NCBI RefSeq assembly: GCF_019891395.1
Contig: NZ_CP078143.1
Span: forward strand, 1,216,001-1,280,000
Direction of reading: 5' to 3'
Source: Nitratireductor kimnyeongensis
Lineage (GTDB): Bacteria; Pseudomonadota; Alphaproteobacteria; Rhizobiales; Rhizobiaceae
Length of the DNA stretch: 64,000 nucleotides
The position numbers and the translations under genes were made by a program. The notes under the pieces are model-generated. The model made no database searches, had not been told where the DNA came from, and worked only from the letters and a program-made list of their open reading frames with translations. Below, piece by piece: positions 18,097-28,593 of the stretch; position 1 is the stretch's first letter; each line of letters begins with the position of its first letter.

Positions 18097-18397
18097 GAAG
18101 GCTTCTCCCTAACAAAGGCGATATGCAAAATGCGCAGCCCGCACAACGGACTGACCTTGTCCGCATTTGTCGCGGCTAATAAGTTAGGAGTCAAACGGTA
18201 GTGTGCACCGCAACAACTGTTGCACTCCGCTGAAGAAAAGCGGCCGCGTCTTCGCCACTGCGAAAACCGCTTTCATTCGAGCGGATTTTGCGCATATCCT
18301 GCCCCTGGTCCTTGAATCCAAGGCATCGTTTTTCCAGGTCGACGGAAGAGACGACCGTATTCGATGCCATAGACACCGTGCTACGGGGAGGTCAGTA
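18097..18397. other. phaA-phaR divergent intergenic region
   Basis: About 300 bp without a supported gene. It must hold the promoters of phaA (leftward) and phaR (rightward). The TGCA-containing dyad at 18204-18224 is its most notable element. Confidence 0.55.
18204..18224. promoter_or_regulatory. Candidate PhaR operator (TGCA dyad)
   Basis: Two TGCA words 17 bp apart (18204 and 18221) enclose an inverted repeat with arms GCAAC and GTTGC separated by four bases. PhaR proteins of other alphaproteobacteria are known to bind TGC-rich sites near pha genes. The position between divergent phaA and phaR fits, but binding is inferred. Confidence 0.35.
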
Positions 18398-19009
18398 ATG
18401 CCAGCCAAGGACGACCCGATCGTCATCAAGAAATACGCCAATCGCCGTCTCTACAATACCGGCACCAGCACCTATGTGACGCTGGAAGATCTCGCTGAAA
18501 TGGTGAAACGCGATGAAAACTTTGTCGTGCAGGACGCGAAGTCCGGCGACGACATCACCCATTCGGTTCTCACCCAGATCATTTTCGAACTGGAGAACGA
18601 CCGCAACGGCCAGAACATGTTACCCGTTTCTTTCTTGCGCCAGCTCATCGCCTTTTACGGCGATCAGATGCAGATGGTTGTTCCAAGCTTCCTCGAACAA
18701 TCCATGATGGCCTTCTCGAAAGAGCAGGAGCGCATGCGTGAGCAGATGAACAAGGCCTTTGGGACCTCCTCAATAGACATGATTGGCATGTCGGCTCCGA
18801 TGAAAATGGTGGAAGAGCAGACGCGCCGAAACATCGAGATGTTTCAAAATGCCATGCGCATGTTCACACCGATGCCTGGTGCTTCGGAGCAACCCGCAGC
18901 TCCGGAAAGGGACGCGGGCAATGACACACACCGTTCCGACGATCTCAAAGATTTACGTGAGCAGATCGCGGCCATGCAGCGCAAGATTGATTCAATGGGC
19001 GATTCCTAA
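18398..19009 (+). CDS. phaR: Polyhydroxyalkanoate synthesis repressor PhaR
   Basis: A 203-residue regulator that binds DNA and PHB granules and couples polymer level to phasin and pha gene expression. The N-terminal PHB/PHA accumulation regulator domain begins VIKKYANRRLYNTGTSTYVTL and ends near residue 65. The following region (LPVSFLRQLIAFYGDQMQMVVPSFLEQSM) is the PHB-binding domain. The C-terminus is a probable coiled coil (DDLKDLREQIAAMQRKIDSM). The ATG at 18398 follows GGGGAGG and gives the standard N-terminus MPAKDDPIVIKKYANRR, so the longer frame from 18203 is rejected. It is divergent from phaAB. Confidence 0.94.
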   Translation: MPAKDDPIVIKKYANRRLYNTGTSTYVTLEDLAEMVKRDENFVVQDAKSGDDITHSVLTQIIFELENDRNGQNMLPVSFLRQLIAFYGDQMQMVVPSFLEQSMMAFSKEQERMREQMNKAFGTSSIDMIGMSAPMKMVEEQTRRNIEMFQNAMRMFTPMPGASEQPAAPERDAGNDTHRSDDLKDLREQIAAMQRKIDSMGDS

Positions 19010-19051
19010 CCTGAAGCTCCTCCCCATCTGCCCCCCCTTCGGCTGCACGAT

Positions 19052-19477
19052 ATGACCGATCCCATTCGCGAGCGGCACTCTATGCTTTCAGGCCTGAGGC
19101 CGGTGCTGAGTGAAGGCGTCTATGTTTTCTGCACCGCCCGCCAGGATACCGCTGGAGAACTCCTTAAGGACGCCCTCGGCGCTTTCAAGGAAGAGGAAGG
19201 GGTGACGCTTGTCCTCTCCCTCGAACAGGCCAGAGCACATGGCTTTGACACAGACATGCCGATGCGCCGGATCGTTCTTAACGTCTATTCGGCGCTCGAC
19301 GGTGTGGGACTAACCGGGTCCGTCGCCACGGCGCTGGCAGAGAAGAATATCCCCTGTAATATGATCGCCGCTTTTCATCACGACCATATCTTCGTGCCCG
19401 AGAAGCTGGCGGAAAAGGCCCTCTCGGTCCTTCTCAACGTTCAACAGCGCGCCAAGGCGAATGCGGTGAACGAGTAA
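19052..19477 (+). CDS. ACT domain-containing protein (DUF2241 type)
   Basis: A 141-residue cytosolic protein resembling the DUF2241/ACT_3 family. Landmarks are the N-terminal LRPVLSEGVYVFC strand, a central region, and the C-terminal ACT-like half with LTGSVATALAEKNIPCNMIAAFHHDHIFVPEKLAEKAL. ACT domains usually bind amino acids; the ligand is unknown. It starts 42 bp after phaR and may share its message, ending at the hairpin at 19488-19514. The start ATG lacks a strong ribosome-binding site; an internal ATG at 19082 (MLSGLRPVLS) is possible. Confidence 0.82.
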   Translation: MTDPIRERHSMLSGLRPVLSEGVYVFCTARQDTAGELLKDALGAFKEEEGVTLVLSLEQARAHGFDTDMPMRRIVLNVYSALDGVGLTGSVATALAEKNIPCNMIAAFHHDHIFVPEKLAEKALSVLLNVQQRAKANAVNE

Positions 19478-19487
19478 GCCCAAAAGA

Positions 19488-19514
19488 AAAAGGCCGGTCA
19501 GAGACCGGCCTTTT
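19488..19514. terminator. Bidirectional intrinsic terminator between ACT gene and rpmF
   Basis: Perfect 12-bp stem: AAAAGGCCGGTC pairs with GACCGGCCTTTT around a 3-base loop. The A and T ends allow function on both strands. It lies between two convergent genes and should end both messages. Confidence 0.88.
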
Positions 19515-19537
19515 CGCAATTCACTGGAGAAAGTCGC

Positions 19538-19720
19538 TTATGCGTCCTTCGGCTCCAGAACCTGGCGACCGCGATACATGCCGGTCTTCAGGTCGATGTG
19601 GTGCGGACGACGCAGCTCGCCCGAATTCTTGTCTTCGACATAGGTCGGTGCCTTGATGGCATCGGCCGAGCGGCGCATGCCGCGCTTCGAAGGCGTCGTT
19701 TTCCTTTTTGGTACAGCCAT
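19538..19720 (-). CDS. rpmF: 50S ribosomal protein L32
   Basis: A 60-residue basic protein with the invariant start [18 protein letters not shown] and the alphaproteobacterial C-terminal half ([25 protein letters not shown], zinc cysteines absent as is normal in this group). It is a structural part of the large ribosomal subunit. Downstream of mtgA on the same strand, 151 bp away, with a shared terminator after its stop. Confidence 0.97.
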   Translation of the reverse strand: MAVPKRKTTPSKRGMRRSADAIKAPTYVEDKNSGELRRPHHIDLKTGMYRGRQVLEPKDA

Positions 19721-19871
19721 TGTCCTGCTCCGCTAATCAGTCAAAGGCCGTTGCGGCCCCTTGATCCAGGGCCCAGCATCTCGGCCGGGAATTGGAAGTC
19801 GGCGTGCCTATACACGTCAAAACGGCCTTTGGCCAGTGGGTCGCAGCACATTTTTTGGAGAATCGCCGCAA

Positions 19872-20606
19872 TCAGGGTTTCAGACACCCCACATAACCGC
19901 CTACCTTGCGCGCCCGCTGCTCAATGTTTGCAGCCAGCCGATTGAGACCGCCGGATGGCCTTGCCGGATTCCGCTCCAGCGGATTGGGCAACGTCACCGC
20001 CAGCAGCGCTGCCTGACGGCGCGTAAGCTCGGAAGCCCGCCGTCCGAAATAGTGTTGCGCCGCGGCCTCCGCTCCATAAATGTTTGGGCCCCATTCGACG
20101 ATATTCAGATAAATTTCCAGGATACGTCGCTTGGAAAGGACAAGATCGAGATAAAATGCCAGCGGCAGCTCCAGACCTTTCCGCACGAAGGATCGGCCCT
20201 GCCATAGATATAGATTCTTCACTGTCTGCATCGGTATGGTGGAGGCACCCCGTGCCTTTTCGCCCGACAACGCATCGTTGATGACGAGGTTCAAAGCGGC
20301 CCAGTCGATCCCGTCATGCGCGCAGAACTGCCCGTCTTCCGACATCATGACGGAATGCTGGATTAGCGTCCCCATTTCATCGAGCGCAGTCCAGCGGCGG
20401 TCATATCCTTGAAGTGTCGCGAGATCGCGCATCATCAATGTGGAAAGAGGGTGAACAAACGGGACTTTATAAAGAAGCGTCAATCCGGCCGGTATCAAGG
20501 CGAGCACGACGAGCATTGTCACGATAAAGCGGAAAAGCCGCCTTCTCCAGCCACGCGCGGATCCAGCCCGCACTTTAACGCTGCGGCCACGACGCCGGCT
20601 GCCCAT
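19872..20606 (-). CDS. mtgA: Monofunctional biosynthetic peptidoglycan transglycosylase
   Basis: A family GT51 glycosyltransferase that polymerises lipid II into glycan strands. The 244-residue protein has an Arg-rich N-terminus, one membrane anchor at about 26-47, and a periplasmic catalytic domain. Catalytic Glu is at about 90 in [29 protein letters not shown] replaces the commoner GGSTITQQ form, and [20 protein letters not shown] follows. The ATG at 20606 is chosen because further upstream the open frame overlaps the divergent ispA gene and loses similarity. Normal MtgA length supports this. Confidence 0.9.
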   Translation of the reverse strand: MGSRRRGRSVKVRAGSARGWRRRLFRFIVTMLVVLALIPAGLTLLYKVPFVHPLSTLMMRDLATLQGYDRRWTALDEMGTLIQHSVMMSEDGQFCAHDGIDWAALNLVINDALSGEKARGASTIPMQTVKNLYLWQGRSFVRKGLELPLAFYLDLVLSKRRILEIYLNIVEWGPNIYGAEAAAQHYFGRRASELTRRQAALLAVTLPNPLERNPARPSGGLNRLAANIEQRARKVGGYVGCLKP

Positions 20607-20772
20607 GGTCGACGGTTTTTTTTCGGGATCGACTGTCGGGCCGCTCAATCCTGTTTCCCCGCATCTAACACGCCACAAAAACTGCTTTCCGCATAGCGCT
20701 CCAATGCCTGCGGCGCAATGGCACCAACAATCGGACTTGACCCCGACGCCCAATAACGGCATCGCTCCGCGC

Positions 20773-21693
20773 ATGGAAGAGACACCGACCCTCCCCTTCG
20801 AGATCAAACTCGCCGCCGGCGCAAGTCTGGTGGAGAACACGCTGCACGATCTGCTCGCTCCTCGAACGCTCGAAGGCGAATTGCATCGACCCGAACGTCT
20901 GCTGATGGCCATGCGTCATGGCGTCCTGAATGGCGGCAAACGCTTACGGCCTTTCCTCGTTCTCGAGACTGCCGCACTGTTTGAGACAAACAAACAGAGC
21001 GCTGCACTGCGCGTGGCGGCCGCGCTCGAATGCGTCCACTGCTACTCTCTCGTCCATGACGATCTGCCCGCAATGGACGATGACGATCTGCGGCGGGGCC
21101 AACCCACTGTTCATCGCGCTTTCGACGAAGCCGCTGCGATCCTGGCCGGTGACAGTCTCCTCACCTTCGCCTTCGACATCATTAGCGCCTCCGAAACGGA
21201 TCTCACTGCCGAGGCGAAGCTAACGCTTGTCAACCGATTGGCCCGCGCTTCTGGCATGGGCGGCATGGCCGGAGGCCAGGCACTGGACCTGGCTGCAGAA
21301 GGCTCGAGCCTCAAGGAAGAAGAAATACTTCTTCTGCAATCCATGAAGACGGGCGCCCTCATTCGCTTTGCCTGCGAGGCCGGCAGTTTGGTAGGGGGTG
21401 CGCAACCTCTAGAAACGGAAAGGCTTGCTGAGTTCGGCTCTGCCATCGGCCTCGCCTTCCAGCTGGCCGACGATTTGCTCGATCTCACGTCCAACAGCGA
21501 AACGATGGGTAAGGCGACCGGCAAAGATGCCGCCGCTGGCAAGGCAACTTTGGCAAGCCTGCATGGAATCGAGTGGACCCGCCGTCAACTCAATGGCCTC
21601 GTCGCTCAGGCCGAGGAGCTTCTTGAGCCGTTTGGCGAACGTGCCGAGACACTGCGCGAAGCCGCCCGTTTTGTGGCCAATCGGCAGAAATAA
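20773..21693 (+). CDS. ispA: Farnesyl diphosphate synthase (polyprenyl synthetase)
   Basis: Class I trans-prenyltransferase, about 306 residues, which condenses isopentenyl diphosphate with dimethylallyl or geranyl diphosphate. The first Asp-rich motif is [16 protein letters not shown] near residue 96 and the second is FQLADDLLD near 232. [19 protein letters not shown] and [10 protein letters not shown] are other conserved blocks. The insertion inside the first Asp-rich motif (DDxxxxD) is typical of bacterial farnesyl diphosphate synthases. ATG 20773 gives normal length; ATG 20704 is an alternative. Chain length is inferred from motif type, so geranylgeranyl product is possible. It diverges from mtgA, and ispG of the same isoprenoid route lies 4 kb downstream. 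Confidence 0.88.
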   Translation: MEETPTLPFEIKLAAGASLVENTLHDLLAPRTLEGELHRPERLLMAMRHGVLNGGKRLRPFLVLETAALFETNKQSAALRVAAALECVHCYSLVHDDLPAMDDDDLRRGQPTVHRAFDEAAAILAGDSLLTFAFDIISASETDLTAEAKLTLVNRLARASGMGGMAGGQALDLAAEGSSLKEEEILLLQSMKTGALIRFACEAGSLVGGAQPLETERLAEFGSAIGLAFQLADDLLDLTSNSETMGKATGKDAAAGKATLASLHGIEWTRRQLNGLVAQAEELLEPFGERAETLREAARFVANRQK

Positions 21694-21824
21694 AGGCTTT
21701 TCCCGCCGACATTTTCTTAAACACGCGCGACGGCGCGATCTGTCTTGCTTTGTTGTTCTTCCAACATGACTGCTCATTCATGCCCGCTGGCCGCAGGGTC
21801 ATGTATAAACCCATTCTTTTAGCG

Positions 21825-21839
21825 TTAATCGGGCATTAA
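21825..21839. promoter_or_regulatory. Candidate CtrA-binding site
   Basis: Two TTAA half-sites separated by exactly seven bases (TTAA at 21825 and 21836), the spacing of the classical CtrA box TTAA-N7-TTAA of alphaproteobacteria. It ends 48 bp before the likely start of the hybrid histidine kinase gene, a position suited to promoter control. Binding is inferred from the motif only. Confidence 0.45.
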
Positions 21840-21887
21840 TCAGGATGTTCAATTCTTACGGAAAATGGGGACGTCTTGGGATCAGCA

Positions 21888-24347
<2,460 letters not shown>

Positions 24348-24381
24348 GATGGGCTTGCGAAGCCTGAAGGAGCTTCAACCG

Positions 24382-24717
24382 TCAAAGATTTTCCTGCTGG
24401 ATACGCCCTGACGCGTGAATGCAGACGATGTCTAGGCGGTCGCGTCCGACATTTGCGAAACTGTGGGGTGTATCGGCCGGAACGACAACGATGTCACCCG
24501 CATGCGCCCGGACGGTTTCACCGTTGACCGTAAACTCGGCTTCACCCGAATGCAGCACCCAGGTCTCCGAATAGGGATGCTTGTGCAGGCCGGTAGCGTG
24601 GCCGGGCGGGCTGTTCATCACGAACATAGAGACCTGACCGCCATAGGGCTCCCCCTCGAATGTCACCGTCCCCTTGGGGCTCGGCTTCTGCTCAGAGTGG
24701 CGAATGATCTCAAACAT
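24382..24717 (-). CDS. Cupin domain protein
   Basis: A 111-residue single-domain cupin. Motif 1 is HATGLHKHPYSETWVLHSGEAEF and motif 2 VVVPADTPHSFANVG, carrying the His and Glu ligands usual for a metal site. Small cupins of this type may be oxygenases, isomerases or sugar-binding proteins; I cannot assign a substrate. The ATG at 24717 follows GGAGGAAGAAGGGA, a strong ribosome-binding site, so the longer frame to 24831 is rejected. It is divergent from a MarR regulator, with two operator-like palindromes between the genes, so it is probably that regulator's target. Confidence 0.87.
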   Translation of the reverse strand: MFEIIRHSEQKPSPKGTVTFEGEPYGGQVSMFVMNSPPGHATGLHKHPYSETWVLHSGEAEFTVNGETVRAHAGDIVVVPADTPHSFANVGRDRLDIVCIHASGRIQQENL

Positions 24718-24763
24718 TATGGCTGTTCCCTTCTTCCTCCGACCCCCGCAAAGCCGGGCTCTT

Positions 24764-24785
24764 AATATCTTCGCGCTAAGATATT
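24764..24785. promoter_or_regulatory. Inverted repeat 1, candidate MarR operator
   Basis: Perfect 8-bp arms AATATCTT and AAGATATT separated by CGCGCT. It shares its core with the inverted repeat at 24793-24810; centres are 27 bp apart. The position 47 bp upstream of the cupin start and between divergent genes fits an autoregulated MarR operator. Confidence 0.6.
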
Positions 24786-24792
24786 TGCATTC

Positions 24793-24810
24793 TATCTTTA
24801 CGTCAAGATA
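24793..24810. promoter_or_regulatory. Inverted repeat 2, candidate MarR operator
   Basis: Perfect 6-bp arms TATCTT and AAGATA with a 6-bp spacer, the same arms and spacing as the core of inverted repeat 1. It lies 41 bp before the marR-family start codon. Confidence 0.6.
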
Positions 24811-24851
24811 TATAGTAGGACACCGAGACACGCAGACGATCAGGAGCCTTA

Positions 24852-25379
24852 ATGAATAACCAGAAAACCGGCGAGGATCATGTCGATCGTTTGCGGGCGC
24901 AGTGGGCGCGTGAGCTTCCAGATCTGGACACGAACCCCATGAGCATTCTCGGCCGTGTTTACCGGCTATCGATGCTTGTACGCCCCGGTATCGAGGAAAC
25001 CTTCGCCGCCTTTGGCCTTGATCGGGGCGAGTTCGACGTTATTGCCACGCTGCGCCGCGCCGGAGCGCCCTACCGCCTGACGCCGACCGAGCTCTATAAA
25101 TCCCTGATGATCACGTCAGGTGGCTTGACGCACAGACTGAAGCGGCTTGAAAAGGCTGGACTGGTCAAGCGCACACCCTCCCCCGAAGACGGGCGCAGCA
25201 TGATGGTTGAGCTGACATCCGCAGGCAAAACCCGCGCCGAGGAAGCGTTTAGGACCGACATGGCCAGCGAGCTTGCACTTTTTGCCGCGATGCCCCAGGC
25301 GCGCCGCGAGCTACTTGAAGAGCTGCTGCGCGAACTGACCCATACGGTGATGTCATCCCTGGCTGATCGACAAAAGTGA
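24852..25379 (+). CDS. MarR family transcriptional regulator
   Basis: A 175-residue winged helix-turn-helix regulator. The recognition region is TPTELYKSLMITSGGLTHRLKRLEKAGLVKR, and the wing contains SPEDGRSMMVELTSAG. The N-terminal and C-terminal helices would form the dimer interface. It is divergent from the cupin gene with two matching inverted repeats in the 134-bp spacer, strong circumstantial evidence for autoregulation and control of the cupin. The effector molecule is unknown. The gene ends 4 bp before the convergent ispG stop. Confidence 0.9.
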   Translation: MNNQKTGEDHVDRLRAQWARELPDLDTNPMSILGRVYRLSMLVRPGIEETFAAFGLDRGEFDVIATLRRAGAPYRLTPTELYKSLMITSGGLTHRLKRLEKAGLVKRTPSPEDGRSMMVELTSAGKTRAEEAFRTDMASELALFAAMPQARRELLEELLRELTHTVMSSLADRQK

Positions 25380-25383
25380 CTTC

Positions 25384-26661
25384 CTATTCCGCTGCCTCGC
25401 GGGGGCCGAAACGCTTTTCAATATAGTCAGCGACCATCTTTTCAAACTCCGCCGCGATGTTCTCACCGCGCAACGTCGCCGCCTTCTTGCCGTCGACGAA
25501 AACCGGAGCAGCGGGCGTTTCCCCCGTACCCGGCAATGAAATGCCAATGTCGGCATGCTTGGATTCGCCGGGTCCATTGACGATGCAGCCCATCACCGCA
25601 ACTTTCAGGCTCTCCACACCGGGATACTTCTTGCGCCAGACCGGCATGTTCTTGCGCAGATCACGCTCGATCTTCTGGGCCAGTTCCTGAAAGACGGTCG
25701 AGGTCGTTCGGCCGCAGCCCGGGCACGCCGCAACCACCGGCAGGAACTGGCGGAACCCCATCGTCTGCAGAAGCTCCTGCGCCACCTGCACTTCACGGGT
25801 GCGGTCGCCGCCTGGCTCCGGCGTCAGTGAAATGCGGATCGTATCGCCAATCCCCTGCTGCAGCAGGATGCCCATCGCGGCTGATGAGGCGACAATCCCC
25901 TTGGTGCCCATGCCGGCTTCGGTCAGCCCCAAATGCAGCGAGTGATTGGAGCGCCGCGCAAGCTCGGTATAGACGGCTATCAGATCCTGAACCTGGCTGA
26001 CCTTGGCCGACAGAATGATGCGGTCGCGCCCGAGCCCAATCTCCTCGGCTAGCTCGGCCGAAAGCAACGCCGACTGCACAATGGCTTCTCGCGTCACCTC
26101 CTGAGCTGTCATGGGCGAGCCATTGTTCTGGTTCTCGTCCATCAGACGGGTCAGCAGCTCCTGATCGAGCGAACCCCAATTAACACCGATGCGCACCGGC
26201 TTGTCATACTTGATCGCCGTTTCAATGATCGCGGCGAACTGTCGGTCCTTCTTGTCCTTGAAGCCAACATTGCCGGGATTGATACGATACTTGGCCAGAG
26301 CCTCTGCGCAGGCGGGATGATCAGCCAGCAGCTTGTGTCCGATGTAATGAAAATCGCCGACGATTGGCACGAAGATACCGACGCGCTCCAGCCGCTCGCG
26401 AATGCGCGGCACGGCAGCCGCAGCTTCATCGCGATCAACGGTAATGCGCACCAATTCAGAACCGGCGCGATGAAGCGCCGCAATCTGCGCTACCGTGCGG
26501 TCCACATCCGCCGTATCCGTGTTTGTCATGGACTGGACGACCACGGGTGCATCCCCACCAACAATCACATTGCCCACGGCAACGCCAACGGCCTCGCGCC
26601 GCGGAAATGGTGAAGAGAAGTAGCCGCTCACAGATTTACTGGCCGTGAATGTTCCGGTCAT
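25384..26661 (-). CDS. ispG: 4-hydroxy-3-methylbut-2-en-1-yl diphosphate synthase
   Basis: Iron-sulfur enzyme of the non-mevalonate isoprenoid pathway, converting methylerythritol cyclodiphosphate to hydroxymethylbutenyl diphosphate. The 425-residue protein has the N-terminal TIM barrel starting [14 protein letters not shown]. The C-terminal [4Fe-4S] ligands are in [10 protein letters not shown] and [27 protein letters not shown] is a conserved barrel strand. Length is normal for alphaproteobacterial IspG. Start at ATG 26661 ([11 protein letters not shown]) is supported by family N-termini. Electrons may come from a ferredoxin or flavodoxin; none is adjacent. Confidence 0.95.
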   Translation of the reverse strand: MTGTFTASKSVSGYFSSPFPRREAVGVAVGNVIVGGDAPVVVQSMTNTDTADVDRTVAQIAALHRAGSELVRITVDRDEAAAAVPRIRERLERVGIFVPIVGDFHYIGHKLLADHPACAEALAKYRINPGNVGFKDKKDRQFAAIIETAIKYDKPVRIGVNWGSLDQELLTRLMDENQNNGSPMTAQEVTREAIVQSALLSAELAEEIGLGRDRIILSAKVSQVQDLIAVYTELARRSNHSLHLGLTEAGMGTKGIVASSAAMGILLQQGIGDTIRISLTPEPGGDRTREVQVAQELLQTMGFRQFLPVVAACPGCGRTTSTVFQELAQKIERDLRKNMPVWRKKYPGVESLKVAVMGCIVNGPGESKHADIGISLPGTGETPAAPVFVDGKKAATLRGENIAAEFEKMVADYIEKRFGPREAAE

Positions 26662-26836
26662 GGGGGAACTGTCCCGTTTTCAGCCGTATCGGGCTTGAGG
26701 TGGCCGAGACAGGCCGGAATGTCAATGGCGCAGAAGCGCATTTGCGCAGATCGCCTCGCTTGACAGTGTCTCCTTCCGTCGCTTTGCTGCGATGCAGCAT
26801 CACTCCATTTTTCAATCTTCAACAAAGGGCCATGCC

Positions 26837-27634
26837 ATGCAGCACCAACCGGGCAAGCAAAATCGGGCGGCTGTTATCACCGGCTCAACGTCAGGCATCG
26901 GCCTCGGAATTGCCGAAGCGCTGGCAGCCAACGGCTGCAACATTGTCCTGAATTCATTCACAGATAGCTCCGAAGACCATGCTCTTGCACGAAAACTTGC
27001 CGATGATCACGGGGTGGAAGCAGCCTATGTGAGCGCCGACATGTCAGACCCGAATGCCTGCCGCAAGCTGGTTGACAAGGCGGCGCAGCACTTCGGCGGC
27101 CTCGACATTCTCGTCAACAATGCGGGCATCCAGCATTTGGCCCCTGTCGAAGATTTCCCCATCGAGAAATGGAATGCCATTCTTGCGATCAATCTTTCTT
27201 CATCCTTCCATACCATCGCCGCTGCGATCCCGCACATGAAGAAGGCAGGTCACGGACGCATCATCAACATTGCCTCGGCGCATGGTCTGCGCGCTTCGCC
27301 CTTCAAATCTGCCTATGTGGCCGCCAAGCACGGTGTGGTGGGTCTGACGAAAACAGTGGCTCTCGAACTCGCGGAGACCGGAATAACCTGCAATGCCATC
27401 TGCCCGGGCTACGTCCTGACACCGCTGGTGGAAGAGCAGATTCCTGACCAGATGAAATTGCACGATATGGATCGTGAAACGGTCGTGCGTGAAGTGATGC
27501 TTGCCAGGCAGCCCACGCGGGAGTTTGTCACTGTCGAGGAATTGGGCGGTCTGGTTGTGTTTCTGTGTTCCGATCACGCATCGCAAATGACAGGTACAAG
27601 TCTGCCTATGGATGGCGGCTGGACAGCGCAGTAG
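26837..27634 (+). CDS. bdhA: 3-hydroxybutyrate dehydrogenase
   Basis: A 265-residue short-chain dehydrogenase. Cofactor motif TGSTSGIGLGIA, NNAG, catalytic Ser in NIASAHGLRASPFKSAYVAAKHG with Tyr and Lys. The HGLRASPFKSAYV block, the CPGYVLTPLVEEQI loop and the MTGTSLPMDGGW end are typical of (R)-3-hydroxybutyrate dehydrogenase, which oxidises the polyhydroxybutyrate breakdown monomer to acetoacetate. The start at 26837 follows AAAGGG; the frame is open to 26792. Located 10 kb from phaAB, it is the degradative counterpart of that module. A generic SDR with another substrate is possible but less likely. Confidence 0.88.
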   Translation: MQHQPGKQNRAAVITGSTSGIGLGIAEALAANGCNIVLNSFTDSSEDHALARKLADDHGVEAAYVSADMSDPNACRKLVDKAAQHFGGLDILVNNAGIQHLAPVEDFPIEKWNAILAINLSSSFHTIAAAIPHMKKAGHGRIINIASAHGLRASPFKSAYVAAKHGVVGLTKTVALELAETGITCNAICPGYVLTPLVEEQIPDQMKLHDMDRETVVREVMLARQPTREFVTVEELGGLVVFLCSDHASQMTGTSLPMDGGWTAQ

Positions 27635-27667
27635 CGACGATTGACAGTCATCAGCCAACAGCCCGCC

Positions 27668-28282
27668 TCAACCAAAACGCGGCTGCGCTGCGACCATGGA
27701 AATTTCGAGAACCCGCACAAGTCGCCGCGCTCCGTCTATCGCCGGCTTGCCGCAAAGGCCGCGTATACGCATACCTTCAAGACCATCCAGGAGAATTTCC
27801 GCCAGCCCACGTGCCGAAAGCCCCTGCCTCTCAAGGTCGGCATTTGTTCGCGATGCTTCTTCCGCCACTGCAGCCTCAACAATGCCCGTCAGCCCCGCGC
27901 GCCAATCGGCGATAATATCTGCGGCGATCTTGTTCTCCATATCGAGAATTTCCTGTCCGTGCGCCGACTGATCGATGGTCTCGATCAGCTCGAACAGGGC
28001 CCGGTCGAGCGCCGTCATCATCCGCTCGCCGAAGGTGCCCTCTTCAGCCAACCCCTGCCGCGCGCCTTCCAACGATTGCTCAAGAACACATGCACCGATG
28101 GCACGGAAAATATCCGCCTTGTTCCGAAACTGCAGGTACAGCGCCGGCCGAGAAACATCGGCTGATCTGGCAATGTCATCCATCGTGGTTCGGGCGAAGC
28201 CATAGGCAAGAAACACCTTCATGGCGCCATCTAGGATGCGCTCCCGCTTGGGGTCATCGGTACATTGGGCAATCAAATTCAT
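27668..28282 (-). CDS. TetR family transcriptional regulator
   Basis: A 204-residue repressor with an N-terminal helix-turn-helix (ILDGAMKVFLAYGFARTTMDDIARSADVSRPALYLQFRNKADIFRA, given here by position 18-62). The C-terminal ligand domain is variable as usual. It diverges from an RND efflux operon, and a perfect palindrome at 28307-28333 lies 25 bp from its start, so it probably represses both itself and the pump. ATG 28282 is chosen; a GTG at 28291 adds three residues. The inducing ligand is unknown. Confidence 0.9.
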   Translation of the reverse strand: MNLIAQCTDDPKRERILDGAMKVFLAYGFARTTMDDIARSADVSRPALYLQFRNKADIFRAIGACVLEQSLEGARQGLAEEGTFGERMMTALDRALFELIETIDQSAHGQEILDMENKIAADIIADWRAGLTGIVEAAVAEEASRTNADLERQGLSARGLAEILLDGLEGMRIRGLCGKPAIDGARRLVRVLEISMVAAQPRFG

Positions 28283-28306
28283 GGTCTGCACTTTCTCTCA
28301 ATGACG

Positions 28307-28333
28307 ATTGACAAAATAACGAATTTTGTCAAT
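28307..28333. promoter_or_regulatory. TetR operator overlapping divergent promoters
   Basis: Perfect 11-bp arms ATTGACAAAAT and ATTTTGTCAAT separated by AACGA. Each arm contains a consensus -35 hexamer, TTGACA, one on each strand, so bound repressor would block both promoters at once. It lies between the TetR gene and the RND efflux genes. Confidence 0.75.
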
Positions 28334-28593
28334 ATGTCCCACCCTCGCGCATTCAACGCGCAAAGGGCGTTTTTATTTGCTCGCACCCTGGCATCGGGCC
28401 AACGTTCGTTGATGTCAGGAGCCTTTGCCGTTCGGCTTTTGTAATGTGTGCGTCTGCGATATATGAGCGTTCTTTTGTCGCAAGATACCGCGTCTTGCCC
28501 TTGCGCTTTTGGCGATTTGAACTCTGCGTGGGCAGTCCCCATATTGGGTCGGACCTCAGTCGACAGGCCGGCTCTATCGCATCGGAAAACGAC
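28334..28593. other. Leader region of the RND operon
   Basis: About 260 bp between the operator and the adaptor gene start. An in-frame extension of the adaptor frame reaches 28444, but its translation (Cys/Arg/Phe-rich, no signal peptide) is unconvincing. I see no RNA gene or terminator. Confidence 0.45.

Noticed and set aside
17047..18201. 384-codon rightward frame
   Set aside because: Antisense to phaA, no motif or ribosome-binding site.
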